Shown piece after piece: positions 8,722 to 17,991 of a stretch of DNA of 37,439 nucleotides. Made by a program: the position numbers and the translations under genes. The notes beneath the pieces were generated by a model. That model was not told where the DNA came from. It saw only the letters and a program-made list of their open reading frames with translations, and did no database searches. Position 1 is the stretch's first letter; every line of letters starts with the position of its first letter. The stretch comes from a virus, in IMG/VR virus record IMGVR_UViG_3300028392_001365, positions 1 to 37,439 of that record. One strand, given 5' to 3'.

Positions 8722-10004
8722 TTAAACTAGAAAATATACAAGAGTTAGTTGGTAATCACGTAGCTCCTTACATTTACAACGCAAAGAACTTTATACCAGG
8801 TAAAACACCAATCTACTACTCAGGTCCTTATTGGGATAACAAAGAAACTGAAGCAGCTATTGAAAGCTTTTTAAACGGTAAGTGGATAACTACGGGCGAA
8901 AAGGTTTATAAGTTTGAGAGTAAGTTTAGTAAGAGATTCAAGGTTAAGCATTCGCACATGGTAAACTCAGGTAGCTCTGCTAACTTGGTATTGATTGCTG
9001 CGTTAAAGAAGAGATTTAATTGGGTTGACGATGACGAAATTCTTGTATCTCCAGTTGGATTTCCTACTACAGTATCAGTACTATATCAACACAGATTAAA
9101 ACCAGTGTTTGTAGATATCGAATGGAACACACTTAACTTCGATCTAAAAAAATTAGAAGACAAGATCACAGATAAAACGAAAGGCATCTTTGTATCTCCA
9201 GTATTGGGTAACCCTCCAGATATGGACAAATTGGTAGAGATTGCAGAGAAATATAATTTAAAATTGATAGGAGATAACTGCGATAGTTTAGGATCAAAGT
9301 GGAATGACAAGTACTTAAGCGAGTACTACGTAGCTTTTTCTAATTCGTTTTATCCTGCACATCATATGTCAACCGGAGAAGGAGGCATGGTATGTACTAA
9401 CGACGATGAGCTAAAGAAATTATTCGTTAGCCTTAGTTGGTGGGGTAGAGATTGCTATTGTATCGGATCTGCTAACTTACTGCCTTGCGGTACATGTGGA
9501 AACAGATTCGATAAGTGGTTAGATAATTACGATGGCGTCATAGATCACAAGTATGTGTTTAGCGAAATGGGTTACAATTTAAAACCACTAGATTTACAAG
9601 GAGCGATAGGTTTAGAACAGTTAGAAAAACTGCCTATTATGGAAGCAAAGAGAAGATCTGCTAAAGCAAGACTAACAAAGATATTCACAGATAACATTCC
9701 AAATTTAAGAGCACCATCTAAATTAGAAAGTGCGGATCCTTGTTGGTTCGGCACTCCATTTATATGCGAAGAAGACGGATTGAAACATAGATTAGTTACA
9801 TTCTTAGAAGAGAACAAAATTCAAACAAGAAACTACTTTGCAGGAAACATCTTAATACACCCAGGCTATTCATTCTTGGATGACTACAAAAATTATCCTG
9901 AAGCAAATAAAGTATTAGACAAGGTATTCTTTATAGGTGCAGCGCCTCACTATACAGAACAGGTGTTTGCATACATTGAACAAGTAGTAAAAAAGTTTAA
10001 ATAA
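8718..10004 (+). CDS. rfbH: RfbH-like sugar 3-dehydrase (PLP, probable [2Fe-2S])
   Basis: The start at 8718 (ATGA overlap) gives 428 residues. The fold is DegT/DnrJ/EryC1/StrS, with Asp186 for the PLP nitrogen. The usual PLP lysine is replaced by histidine in SFYPAHHMSTGEGG (His215/His216), as in 3-dehydrases that deoxygenate C3. Cys188, Cys246, Cys248 and Cys257 are spaced C-X57-C-X-C-X8-C, very close to the C-X57-C-X-C-X7-C cluster motif I recall for CDP-6-deoxy-3-dehydrase E1. DHKYVFSEMGYNLKPLD is also typical of RfbH. It probably makes a 3,6-dideoxy sugar. The substrate may be CDP- or, given gmd next door, GDP-linked. Confidence 0.87.
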   Translation: MIKLENIQELVGNHVAPYIYNAKNFIPGKTPIYYSGPYWDNKETEAAIESFLNGKWITTGEKVYKFESKFSKRFKVKHSHMVNSGSSANLVLIAALKKRFNWVDDDEILVSPVGFPTTVSVLYQHRLKPVFVDIEWNTLNFDLKKLEDKITDKTKGIFVSPVLGNPPDMDKLVEIAEKYNLKLIGDNCDSLGSKWNDKYLSEYYVAFSNSFYPAHHMSTGEGGMVCTNDDELKKLFVSLSWWGRDCYCIGSANLLPCGTCGNRFDKWLDNYDGVIDHKYVFSEMGYNLKPLDLQGAIGLEQLEKLPIMEAKRRSAKARLTKIFTDNIPNLRAPSKLESADPCWFGTPFICEEDGLKHRLVTFLEENKIQTRNYFAGNILIHPGYSFLDDYKNYPEANKVLDKVFFIGAAPHYTEQVFAYIEQVVKKFK

Positions 10005-10819
10005 TGATATCGATATTCGGAGGAACAGGATTTATTGGATCTAAGTTCTACAACAAATACAAAGAGGATTCAGTCTTAATACCAAGAGACGAAGTACAAC
10101 CTAAATCTAATAGAGTATTATACCTAATTAGTACAGTCGATAATTACAACGTATTAGAAAATCCTTTCATAGACATAGAAACAAATCTAATACATCTAAT
10201 GAAAGTATTGGACAACTGTAAAGGAAAGGACATAGAGTTTACATTCGTTAGTTCTTGGTTTGTTTACGGCGATACGCGCTTACCAGCTAGAGAATCATCT
10301 CCTTGTAAACCAAAGGGATTCTATTCTATAACTAAGTTAGCAGCAGAACAATTAATAGAATCGTACTGCCAGACTTTTAATATTAACTACAAGATAGTAA
10401 GACTTGGAAACGTAATAGGAAAAGGAGATGGTAAAGCTTCAAAGAAAAAGAATGCATTACAATTTTTAATAGAAGAATTAAAAGCAGATAGAGATATCAA
10501 CTTATATAACAGTGGAGAATTCTATAGAGACTTCGTACATGTTGACGATGCGGTTGCCGGTATTAAGTTCGTTATGGATCTTGGAGAAAACGGAGAGATA
10601 TACAATTTAGGATCTGCAAGACAGCCGACACTATTCAAAGATATTATTGCTTACGCTAAACAAGAAATAGGATCTAATAGTAATATAGGAACCATGGAAG
10701 CATCAGACTTTCACAAGATAGTACAAGTAGAGTCCATGTATTTGGATTCAAGTAAATTAGGATCATTAGGATTTTTCCCGTCTATAGGAGTTTACGAAGC
10801 AGTTAAACAAATGATATGA
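10004..10819 (+). CDS. NAD(P)-dependent sugar-nucleotide reductase/epimerase (extended SDR)
   Basis: The 271-residue protein has IFGGTGFIG for dinucleotide binding, FVSSWFVYG as the active-site serine segment, and a YSITK catalytic pair (Tyr107, Lys111). It also has a FYRDFVHVDDAV motif typical of extended SDRs. It is adjacent to the RfbH-like dehydrase (1-base overlap). In 3,6-dideoxyhexose pathways an SDR reduces the 4-keto group after the dehydrase, as in abequose, paratose or colitose formation. That role here is inferred from position; the SDR assignment is clear. Confidence 0.88.
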   Translation: MISIFGGTGFIGSKFYNKYKEDSVLIPRDEVQPKSNRVLYLISTVDNYNVLENPFIDIETNLIHLMKVLDNCKGKDIEFTFVSSWFVYGDTRLPARESSPCKPKGFYSITKLAAEQLIESYCQTFNINYKIVRLGNVIGKGDGKASKKKNALQFLIEELKADRDINLYNSGEFYRDFVHVDDAVAGIKFVMDLGENGEIYNLGSARQPTLFKDIIAYAKQEIGSNSNIGTMEASDFHKIVQVESMYLDSSKLGSLGFFPSIGVYEAVKQMI

Positions 10820-11652
10820 TAAGTTATAATAAGATAGGACATTTTGGAAGGCTAGGCAATCAAATGTTTCAGTTTGCTTCCACTGTAGGCGTAGCTAATA
10901 AAACTGGCCATGATGTAGCATTTCCAAAAGAGAATGTAGATGTGCCAAGTGTAGAGCATTTCAAAGACGGAGTTAGAAGAGAGGTTTATTTTGATTTACC
11001 AAAGTACTTCGATAACGTTAAGTTGACATTGAAACCACAATCTGAAATACAAACATTACACGTAGCTCAAGAGCCATACTTTCATTTTTGTCAAGATCTA
11101 TTTAGAGTACCAGATCAGACCAATTTAATGGGATATTTTCAAACAGAGAAGTACTTTGAACATTGTAGCGAAACAATAAGAGAATTCTTTGAGTTCAATT
11201 CAGAAACAAAAAAGAAAGCTGAGTCTGCATTTCCAACATTTCCTATGCAATTAGAATTCGTGTCTGTGCACTTAAGAAAGGGAGATTATGCAGGACTTCA
11301 ACAATTCCATCCAGTAATGGACGCAGACTACTACTTTAATGCTATGACCTATTTCATGGATGGTAACTATTGCTTCTTAGTATTCTCTGACGATATAGAA
11401 TATGCCAAAGAATTATTCGGAGATCAAGAGAACATTGTTTATATGGAAGGAAACGAACCTGATGTAGACATGTGTATGATGAGCATGTGCCACCATAACG
11501 TAATAGCCAATAGTAGTTTTAGTTGGTGGGGTGCATGGTTAAATCAAAACCCCGATAAAAGAGTTGTAGCTCCAAAGAAGTGGTTCGGACCGGCATATAA
11601 TGGAGTTCACGATACAAAAGATTTATACCCTCAATCATGGATAATAACATAA
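10816..11652 (+). CDS. Fucosyltransferase, GT11 (alpha-1,2-type)
   Basis: The 278-residue protein has the GT11 hallmarks. The N terminus GHFGRLGNQMFQFAS is followed by GYFQTEKYF, then VHLRKGDYAG with His152, Arg154 and Asp157 (the HxRRxD-type GDP-fucose motif). IANSSFSWWGAWLN lies near the C terminus. Length is normal for bacterial GT11 enzymes. It would move L-fucose from GDP-L-fucose, the product of gmd and fcl five to six genes upstream, to an acceptor glycan. It overlaps the SDR gene by four bases. Confidence 0.94.
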   Translation: MISYNKIGHFGRLGNQMFQFASTVGVANKTGHDVAFPKENVDVPSVEHFKDGVRREVYFDLPKYFDNVKLTLKPQSEIQTLHVAQEPYFHFCQDLFRVPDQTNLMGYFQTEKYFEHCSETIREFFEFNSETKKKAESAFPTFPMQLEFVSVHLRKGDYAGLQQFHPVMDADYYFNAMTYFMDGNYCFLVFSDDIEYAKELFGDQENIVYMEGNEPDVDMCMMSMCHHNVIANSSFSWWGAWLNQNPDKRVVAPKKWFGPAYNGVHDTKDLYPQSWIIT

Positions 11653-11663
11653 AAAACAATTAT

Positions 11664-12194
11664 ATGATTAATCATTCAATAGAATCAGAAGATTCTAAAC
11701 ACCATTGGCTACACTTTATCACAAAAGAAAAAAGAGTTTTAGATTTAGGATGCGGTAGACATGCAACAGATCAACCACACATGCATAGCCCTAATTATTT
11801 CTTAGACACGGGAGCAGACTACGTAGTAGGAGTAGATATGTCTCAAGGAGAAATTGATTATTACAAAAATTTACAAGACACAGGAATTATGAGTTCTGAA
11901 AAATCTCTATTCTTTTGTGAAGAAATTAAGAGCCCTGAAAATATTATGAATTATATTAAAACTTATAATATCAATGCTGTTAAGTGTGACATAGAAGAAC
12001 ACGAGACTAAATTTTATAGTATAACTTCAGAGGATCTACAAAATGTAACTGAATTAGCTATTGAGTATCACAACTTAGAGATCAGAGAAAGAATAATAGA
12101 AAAAATGAAAGAGTGGAAATTTGATATATTCTGCGAAGGCAAATTTGGATTTGTAAATGCACCTCAAATGGGAGTTTTATTCTCTAGAAAATAA
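11664..12194 (+). CDS. SAM-dependent methyltransferase-like protein
   Basis: I chose the start at 11664 (MINHSIES), 11 bases after the preceding stop, over the ATG at 11637 that would overlap the GT11 gene. The 176-residue protein has RVLDLGCG (about 24-31) and VVGVDMSQ, motifs I and II of class I methyltransferases. A later stretch VKCDIEEHETKF may hold the following motif. It is short for an O-methyltransferase but the cofactor half is intact. Within the island it may methylate a sugar; the substrate is unknown. Confidence 0.75.
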   Translation: MINHSIESEDSKHHWLHFITKEKRVLDLGCGRHATDQPHMHSPNYFLDTGADYVVGVDMSQGEIDYYKNLQDTGIMSSEKSLFFCEEIKSPENIMNYIKTYNINAVKCDIEEHETKFYSITSEDLQNVTELAIEYHNLEIRERIIEKMKEWKFDIFCEGKFGFVNAPQMGVLFSRK

Positions 12195-12199
12195 AAAGT

Positions 12200-12895
12200 A
12201 TGGCGCTAATTAGTATTTGTATACCGACATATGAAATGAGTGGAAGAGGCGTTGGATATCTAACTCATTCTTTTAATATATTAAGTAGACAATCATTTAA
12301 AGATTTCGATGTAGTGGTTTCTGACCACAGTCAAAATGACGATATAAAAAAATTATGCGAAGATTATAGTAATCGTTTAGACATACACTATTATAGAAAT
12401 ACAGAAGGACGAGGATCTAATTCTATTAACATAAATAATGCTATAAAAAAAGCCAAAGGAGAAACCATAAAAATTCTGTTTCAAGACGATTTTTTAGTAG
12501 ATGACGATTCTCTTCATTGGTTGTATATTCATTTTTTTGGAAACACAAATCAATGGTTAGTTTCTGCTTGTTGTCACACTAAAGACGGAATCAATTTGAA
12601 TAATGAATTTTACCCAAAGTATCATGATAGCATACAATACGGAACAAATACAATAAGTTCTCCTAGTGTATTAATGTTTAAAAATGAAAAAGTAGAATAC
12701 TTTGATGAGAATACAATATGGTTAATGGATGTAGAATACTATAAAAGAATGTATGATAAGTTTGGATTACCTTCTGTGTGTAATTTTGTAACTGTTGCAA
12801 ATAGAGAACACGAGACCCAATTAAGTAAGACTCTACCAGAAGAAACAAAAACACTAGAGCTAAATTACATAAGAAAAAAGTATGAAACTAAATAA
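12200..12895 (+). CDS. Glycosyltransferase family 2
   Basis: The 231-residue protein begins LISICIPTYEMSGRG, the standard GT2 first strand and loop. It continues with VVVSDHSQND (about 38-47) and has FQDDFLVDDD at about 95-104 as its acidic metal motif. GSNSININNAIKKAKG matches the helix usually preceding DxD. It is a complete, small GT-A enzyme. Base composition is more AT-rich than the neighbouring sugar-nucleotide genes. It overlaps the DUF5672 gene by 14 bases. Confidence 0.87.
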   Translation: MALISICIPTYEMSGRGVGYLTHSFNILSRQSFKDFDVVVSDHSQNDDIKKLCEDYSNRLDIHYYRNTEGRGSNSININNAIKKAKGETIKILFQDDFLVDDDSLHWLYIHFFGNTNQWLVSACCHTKDGINLNNEFYPKYHDSIQYGTNTISSPSVLMFKNEKVEYFDENTIWLMDVEYYKRMYDKFGLPSVCNFVTVANREHETQLSKTLPEETKTLELNYIRKKYETK

Positions 12896-13538
12896 CGTTA
12901 CCATCGCTGCTGTAGCAGGTACGAAAGCTATCGAAACTCTTAAGGCTATTAAGTATAGTATGAGAGAGTTAGAGTTTGACCGTGCGATCCTAATTACTCC
13001 AGAAGATATACAAGACGATCAAGTAGAAATCATTAAGTGCGAACCGCTAAACTACGAACAATACAATCACTTTATAGTTTATAGATTACACGAGTACATT
13101 GATACAACGCACTGCTTACTAGTTCAGAACGATGGATACGTGGTTAATCCAGATATGTGGCAAGACCAATGGATGCAATACGATTATATAGGCGCGCTAT
13201 GGCCATATCCTCAAGACGATTTCTCTTTTAGAGATCAAGACGGAAACATACAAAGAATGGGTAATGGCGGATTTACACTGAGAAGTAAAAAGCTATTATG
13301 TGCGGCAAATGATTTAGATTTAGAATGGAAACAATATTATGGATTCTATCACGAAGATGGATTCTTTTGTTGTCATCATAGAAGCAAATACGAATCGGTT
13401 GGTTGTAAGTTTGCACCAATAGAGGTAGCTGCGCAATTTAGTCATGAAACCATGGTAGCAGAAAATTATGGAAACATACCATTTGGATTTCATGGAAGAA
13501 ACAATTATTATTATCAAGTAACACAAAAAAGTTTATAA
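12882..13538 (+). CDS. DUF5672-type putative glycosyltransferase
   Basis: The 218-residue protein shows the DUF5672 pattern. This includes the opening VTIAAVAGTKAIETLKAI, LVQNDGYVVNPDMW, YDYIGALWP, and MGNGGFTLRSKKLL followed by HEDGFFC. Members of this family sit in glycan clusters and have a GT-A-like arrangement, but their chemistry is not known to me. The QNDGY element could play the part of a DxD motif. It shares one base with the methyltransferase gene that follows. Confidence 0.82.
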   Translation: MKLNNVTIAAVAGTKAIETLKAIKYSMRELEFDRAILITPEDIQDDQVEIIKCEPLNYEQYNHFIVYRLHEYIDTTHCLLVQNDGYVVNPDMWQDQWMQYDYIGALWPYPQDDFSFRDQDGNIQRMGNGGFTLRSKKLLCAANDLDLEWKQYYGFYHEDGFFCCHHRSKYESVGCKFAPIEVAAQFSHETMVAENYGNIPFGFHGRNNYYYQVTQKSL

Positions 13539-14113
13539 TGAACGACGAACAAAGATTAGAAGAGCTATTTAACATCCCAAGAATGGGTCACGCTGCATTA
13601 GAACCTCACAATAGCGTAAGAGGTCTTCACGAACTAATACAACACTACTTTAAACCCGAGTTTGTAATGGCAGAGATTGGATCGTTTCAAGGCGTTTCAA
13701 CCATGTTATTCGCAATGCACGTTCAAAAAATATATAGTATTGATTGTTACGATTATGTTGTTCCTGAATCTGGCAGAATTCCTTCTCATGACCAACTGTT
13801 TGTGGACGCAGAAAAGATATTCCTAGAACGTACATCAGATATTAAAAACATTATCAAAGTTAGAAAATCTAGTGTAGACGCAGCAAAAGAATTTGAAGAC
13901 AGAACATTAGATGCGGTATACGTAGATGCTGAACACGATCCAATTAGTGTTAGATCTGATATTAATGCATGGAAGAATAAGATTAAAGTTAATGGTATTT
14001 TATGTGGACACGATTTTTATCTACCACACATCTACACTATTTTACACGAAGAAGGGCTAATCAAAGAATTGTATACATATCCAGACAGTTCATGGTCTGT
14101 AATAATTAAATAA
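13538..14113 (+). CDS. Class I SAM methyltransferase (Methyltransf_24-like)
   Basis: The 191-residue protein has AEIGSFQGVSTMLF (Gly48 and Gly52 in motif I), YSIDCYDY as the acidic ribose-binding strand, and DAVYVDAEHD as the later conserved acidic strand. GILCGHDFYLP is a familiar element of sugar and small-molecule O-methyltransferases of this type. It sits between DUF5672 and an epimerase gene, suggesting methylation of a sugar or polysaccharide. It starts on the preceding stop codon and ends one base before the next start. Confidence 0.84.
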   Translation: MNDEQRLEELFNIPRMGHAALEPHNSVRGLHELIQHYFKPEFVMAEIGSFQGVSTMLFAMHVQKIYSIDCYDYVVPESGRIPSHDQLFVDAEKIFLERTSDIKNIIKVRKSSVDAAKEFEDRTLDAVYVDAEHDPISVRSDINAWKNKIKVNGILCGHDFYLPHIYTILHEEGLIKELYTYPDSSWSVIIK

Positions 14114-14114
14114 T

Positions 14115-15110
14115 ATGAAGGTACTAATAACAGGAGTCGCAGGTTTATTGGGATCTAGTCTTGCAGATTGGATAATAGAAAATAAACCAGAAATAGAGGT
14201 AGTAGGTATCGACGATTTATCAGGCGGATACTTAGAGAATGTAAATCCAAAGGTTAAATTCTGGCAGATGAATCTAGTAGAACATCCTATTGAGAATTGT
14301 TTTGCTACCAACGAATTTGACTATGTATTCCACTTCGCAGCTTACGCAGCAGAAGGTTTAAGTCCATTCATTAGAAGATACAACTACGATAACAACTTAG
14401 TAGCAACAGCAAGAGTGGTAAACAACTGCATTAAGTACGATGTCAAGAGGTTGATCTTTACTTCTACGTTAGCAGTATACGGTCATGGTTACGGTGGTAT
14501 ATTTGATGAAACACAAGTGCCTAAGCCAATAGATCCATACGGAGTTGCTAAGTATGCTTGCGAGATGGACATTCAAATTGCAGGCGAACAACACGGTTTA
14601 GATTGGACTATCATTAGACCTCACAATGTATACGGTCGTAAGCAGAATATATGGGATAAGTATCGCAATGTCTTGGGTATTTGGATGTATCAACAGATGA
14701 ACGGAGAACCAATGACAATCTTTGGAGACGGTACACAAACAAGAGCATTCAGTTGTATCGACGACATAGTCGAACCATTGTGGAATTCTGCTGTAGAACC
14801 AAGAGCATCTAAAGAGATTATCAATTTAGGAGGAGTAGAAGAGTGGACTATAAACGATGCAAATAAAGTATTAAGAGATATTATTAAATACGGAGCAGAG
14901 TATCAATACAAAGAAGGAAGACACGAAGTAAAGCATTCTATTCCTACATACCAAAAATCAGAAGACATTCTTGGTTTTAAACACAAGACTACATTAGAAG
15001 AGGGATTATATGATATGTGGTTATGGGCTCAACGTCAACCAAATAGAGATAGATTCGTTTGGCCTTCATACGAATTAGACAAAGGCATTTATTCATTTTG
15101 GAAAAAGTAA
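14115..15110 (+). CDS. NAD-dependent sugar-nucleotide epimerase/dehydratase
   Basis: The 331-residue extended SDR has VLITGVAGLLGSSLADWI and an acidic residue after strand 2 (VGIDDLSGG), which favours NAD. FTSTLAVYG supplies Ser/Thr 117-118 and DPYGVAK gives Tyr142 and Lys146. FGDGTQTRAFSCIDDIV is typical of UDP-glucose/UDP-glucuronate 4-epimerase-like members. The exact substrate cannot be read out; C4 epimerisation of a UDP-hexose is the simplest guess. It is the fourth sugar-nucleotide SDR of the island. Confidence 0.88.
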   Translation: MKVLITGVAGLLGSSLADWIIENKPEIEVVGIDDLSGGYLENVNPKVKFWQMNLVEHPIENCFATNEFDYVFHFAAYAAEGLSPFIRRYNYDNNLVATARVVNNCIKYDVKRLIFTSTLAVYGHGYGGIFDETQVPKPIDPYGVAKYACEMDIQIAGEQHGLDWTIIRPHNVYGRKQNIWDKYRNVLGIWMYQQMNGEPMTIFGDGTQTRAFSCIDDIVEPLWNSAVEPRASKEIINLGGVEEWTINDANKVLRDIIKYGAEYQYKEGRHEVKHSIPTYQKSEDILGFKHKTTLEEGLYDMWLWAQRQPNRDRFVWPSYELDKGIYSFWKK

Positions 15111-15111
15111 T

Positions 15112-16002
15112 ATGATATACACTCAATTCATGTACGGTCAAGGTTTTGGAAACCAGCTTGCAGTTTATGTAACAACTAGGGCAATAGCCAAAAGAAATGG
15201 TTATGAGTTCGGTTACGCTGGATTGGAAAACTTTGGAGACAGAAGATACAACGATAAAGGCGTATACTTCATGGATCTACATATGGGAATGTCTATAAAC
15301 GGCATCATAAGCGAATACACAGAGAAAGAAACAAGAGTAAAATTAGATCATTCAGAACACGATCGTACGCATGGTTGTGATATAAGATTAATAGATGAAG
15401 ACTTGTTGAATGTAGCAGACAATACCAAAATTATGGGTATTATGCAAGGCGAGGATTATTTTTGGGATTATAGAGAAGAGGTTAAAGATTGGTTGAAAGT
15501 AAAACCTGAATTTGATTGTGTAGATTTTAGAAGCGACGACATTTGTGTATTGAATATCAGAGACTACGAAGCAGATCCTACACTATTCTTATCAAGAGAT
15601 TATTGGGTTAAAGCAATATATCACATGCTTAGTTTGAATGCTAACATGCAGTTCTTAGTTATTACTGAGAATCCTGATATGGCAAAGAGGTTATTACCAG
15701 AATTAGCGGATAATGTATACCACTTTGATTTAGCTAAAGACTACTCAATAGTTAAGAATGCTAAATGGTTAATCATATCTAATTCAAGCTTTGCTTATTT
15801 TCCAGCATTTTGTAGCAACGCGCATCTAATTATAGCTCCTAAGTATTGGTGTAGACACAACGTATCCGATGGATATTGGTCGTGTGGTTATAACATAAGT
15901 CGTAAGTTTACCTATATGGATAGACAAGGTCAATTGCAATCTTATACAGATGTAGCAAGAGAATTTGAATTATATAAAAAAGAAAGCAAGATATATGGCT
16001 AG
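15112..16002 (+). CDS. GT11/fucosyltransferase-like glycosyltransferase
   Basis: The 296-residue protein has a GT11-like plan. MYGQGFGNQLAVYVTTRAIA at the N terminus resembles G-x-GNQ-F-Y-A. VLNIRDYEA at about 146-154 is in the place of HxRRxD, with Asn for His. LIISNSSFAYFPAF resembles the conserved I-NSSFSWW segment. The family is therefore probable, but the altered motif could mean a different donor or acceptor. It overlaps the GT17 gene by 8 bases. Confidence 0.78.
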   Translation: MIYTQFMYGQGFGNQLAVYVTTRAIAKRNGYEFGYAGLENFGDRRYNDKGVYFMDLHMGMSINGIISEYTEKETRVKLDHSEHDRTHGCDIRLIDEDLLNVADNTKIMGIMQGEDYFWDYREEVKDWLKVKPEFDCVDFRSDDICVLNIRDYEADPTLFLSRDYWVKAIYHMLSLNANMQFLVITENPDMAKRLLPELADNVYHFDLAKDYSIVKNAKWLIISNSSFAYFPAFCSNAHLIIAPKYWCRHNVSDGYWSCGYNISRKFTYMDRQGQLQSYTDVAREFELYKKESKIYG

Positions 16003-16858
16003 AGTATTTGATGTGTTTACATTCTTTAATGAATTGGATTTATTAGAACTAAGATTAGAAATGTTAGATCCGTATGTAGATCAATTCGTATTGATAGAAT
16101 GCGTAGAGACTTTCTCAGGTAAACAGAAGCCATTGCACTTCATGAATAACAAAGAGAGGTTCTCAAAGTATTTACATAAGATATATCATCATGTAACTTA
16201 TGATCCTCCAAAATCATTCGAAGATTTACAACAAAGAATAATGAATCCTAATATAGACAAAGATGTTAAACAAGTTTGTATTCAAGCTTTAACTACGTCT
16301 AATGTACCAAAAGGAGAATTACATTGGCTAAAAGAATTCTATCAAAAAGAAACTATAAGATTTGCCATAGAAAATGCTGGAGCAGAGAACGACGATCTCG
16401 TATTCGTTACAGATTTAGACGAGATATGGAATCCAGAGTTAGACTATACACAAATAGAAAACGATAAGATATACAAGTTAAGACAATTAGCATACTCAGG
16501 TTACATGAACATAAGATCTTCAGAAGATTGGGCTGGTACATTATTAACAAGATACACAAATATAGACGGAGCTTGTTTAAACCATCTTAGAACTCCATCA
16601 AAAACTAAGTACGAATACATAGATAACGGAGGTTGGCACTTCACATTTATGGGTGGAGAACAACAAGTTAAGATGAAGTTAGAAGCTTACGGTCACCAAG
16701 AGTACAACAACGATTCTGTTAAGGACAGAGTCAAAGATTTACTAGCAAACGGTCTAGACGTTTTAGGTAGAACTAATTTTAGATTTTGGTTAGACGAATC
16801 AGAACTACCTAAATACCTAATAGATAACAAGCAAAAATATAAAAGATTTTTTAGATGA
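15995..16858 (+). CDS. Glycosyltransferase family 17-like
   Basis: I take the ATG at 15995 (MARVFDVFTFFNELDLL), which places the conserved GT17 opening at the N terminus; an upstream in-frame ATG at 15965 would add ten basic residues and more overlap. The 287-residue protein has FVLIECVETFSGKQKPLHF, WLKEFYQKE and FVTDLDEIWNPEL with Asp140 and Asp142. GGWHFTFMGG also fits the family. Eukaryotic GT17 members add bisecting GlcNAc; bacterial and phage members are uncharacterised, so donor and linkage are open. Confidence 0.88.
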   Translation: MARVFDVFTFFNELDLLELRLEMLDPYVDQFVLIECVETFSGKQKPLHFMNNKERFSKYLHKIYHHVTYDPPKSFEDLQQRIMNPNIDKDVKQVCIQALTTSNVPKGELHWLKEFYQKETIRFAIENAGAENDDLVFVTDLDEIWNPELDYTQIENDKIYKLRQLAYSGYMNIRSSEDWAGTLLTRYTNIDGACLNHLRTPSKTKYEYIDNGGWHFTFMGGEQQVKMKLEAYGHQEYNNDSVKDRVKDLLANGLDVLGRTNFRFWLDESELPKYLIDNKQKYKRFFR

Positions 16859-17991
16859 TAACATTCTGCGTCCCTTCGAAAAATAACTTAAGATACTTAA
16901 AACCATGTATCAAATCTATTCAAGATAATTCTTACTATCCTAATCAAATCATCGTGTATGTGGATCAAGATACCGACGGAACTGTAGAGTGGTTAAGAGA
17001 GAATGGCATTAAGTTTATTCAAAATCACGAAGAGACTCCACGAGGAATTGGCTTTGCTTACGATAATATGTTTCAATGGGCAGATAGAGAATATGTAATA
17101 GCATTTCACGCTGACATGATTCTTGGTCCTCATGCAGATAAACACATGATGGATATCAAAACACCAAACAATATTGTATGCGCTACTCGTGTAGAACCGC
17201 CATTACACCCAGCTGGAATAGAGAAGATAGTACAGGATTTTGGTATGTGGCCAGAAGATTTGAAGATAGAAGAGTTTAACCGGTTCGTAGAAGAAAACAA
17301 AAGCGATAGAACAACCAAAAGTATATTCGCTCCATGGTTAATTAGAAAAGATCAACACTTAGGCCACGATCCAATATTCAGATCTGTATTTGAAGACGCG
17401 GATCTATTCAGAAGGTTTAAATTACAAGGATACGATTTGATTCAATCTTGGTCTGCAATGGTATATCACTTAACTTGTAGAGGCGGGCAGTTTGCACACG
17501 CAGAAAAGATGGAAGACTTCGCAAAGAAAGATGAAGCTTGGCAAATAAATAACTCCATATCAATGAACGAATACATTAGAAAATGGGGTGGATTCCTAAA
17601 ACAAACAGATACATTAGAACCAATACCAAATGTTAAGTACAATATTGGATTAGAGATATTACACTGTAAAGATACTGGAATATTGGGCGTGGAACCATTC
17701 TTTAACAATATCAAATGCGGTATAGATACAAGCGATTATGTTAAACGCATGCAGGATCTTAGTTCTTTTGATATGCAAAGCAAGTTCGTAGAAGAGTTAA
17801 GAAACGATATTATACTAGTAGCTGACTACGAAGATATACTTCAAAATCAAGAGTTATTCAATTACATTCTACATAATCTACCTCAGATAATTCAATACGA
17901 TGCAGAACCCAATGGTCAATACGAATTACAAATGTTTAAATTAATAGTAAACAAAAAACAAGAACAACAACCAGAATTGAAGTTATGTTAA
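16855..17991 (+). CDS. Glycosyltransferase family 2, first of a tandem pair
   Basis: The 378-residue protein has a GT2 start (MITFCVPSKNNLRYLKPCIK), YVDQDTDGTVEWL, and FHADMILGP in the place of the DxD motif (His85, Asp87). The shared block ATRVEPPLHPAG and the segment MVYHLTCRGG are repeated in the next gene. Residues after about 250 form a second, unrecognised domain. It overlaps both neighbours by four to seven bases. A glycosyltransferase role is well supported; the donor is not predictable. Confidence 0.87.
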   Translation: MITFCVPSKNNLRYLKPCIKSIQDNSYYPNQIIVYVDQDTDGTVEWLRENGIKFIQNHEETPRGIGFAYDNMFQWADREYVIAFHADMILGPHADKHMMDIKTPNNIVCATRVEPPLHPAGIEKIVQDFGMWPEDLKIEEFNRFVEENKSDRTTKSIFAPWLIRKDQHLGHDPIFRSVFEDADLFRRFKLQGYDLIQSWSAMVYHLTCRGGQFAHAEKMEDFAKKDEAWQINNSISMNEYIRKWGGFLKQTDTLEPIPNVKYNIGLEILHCKDTGILGVEPFFNNIKCGIDTSDYVKRMQDLSSFDMQSKFVEELRNDIILVADYEDILQNQELFNYILHNLPQIIQYDAEPNGQYELQMFKLIVNKKQEQQPELKLC

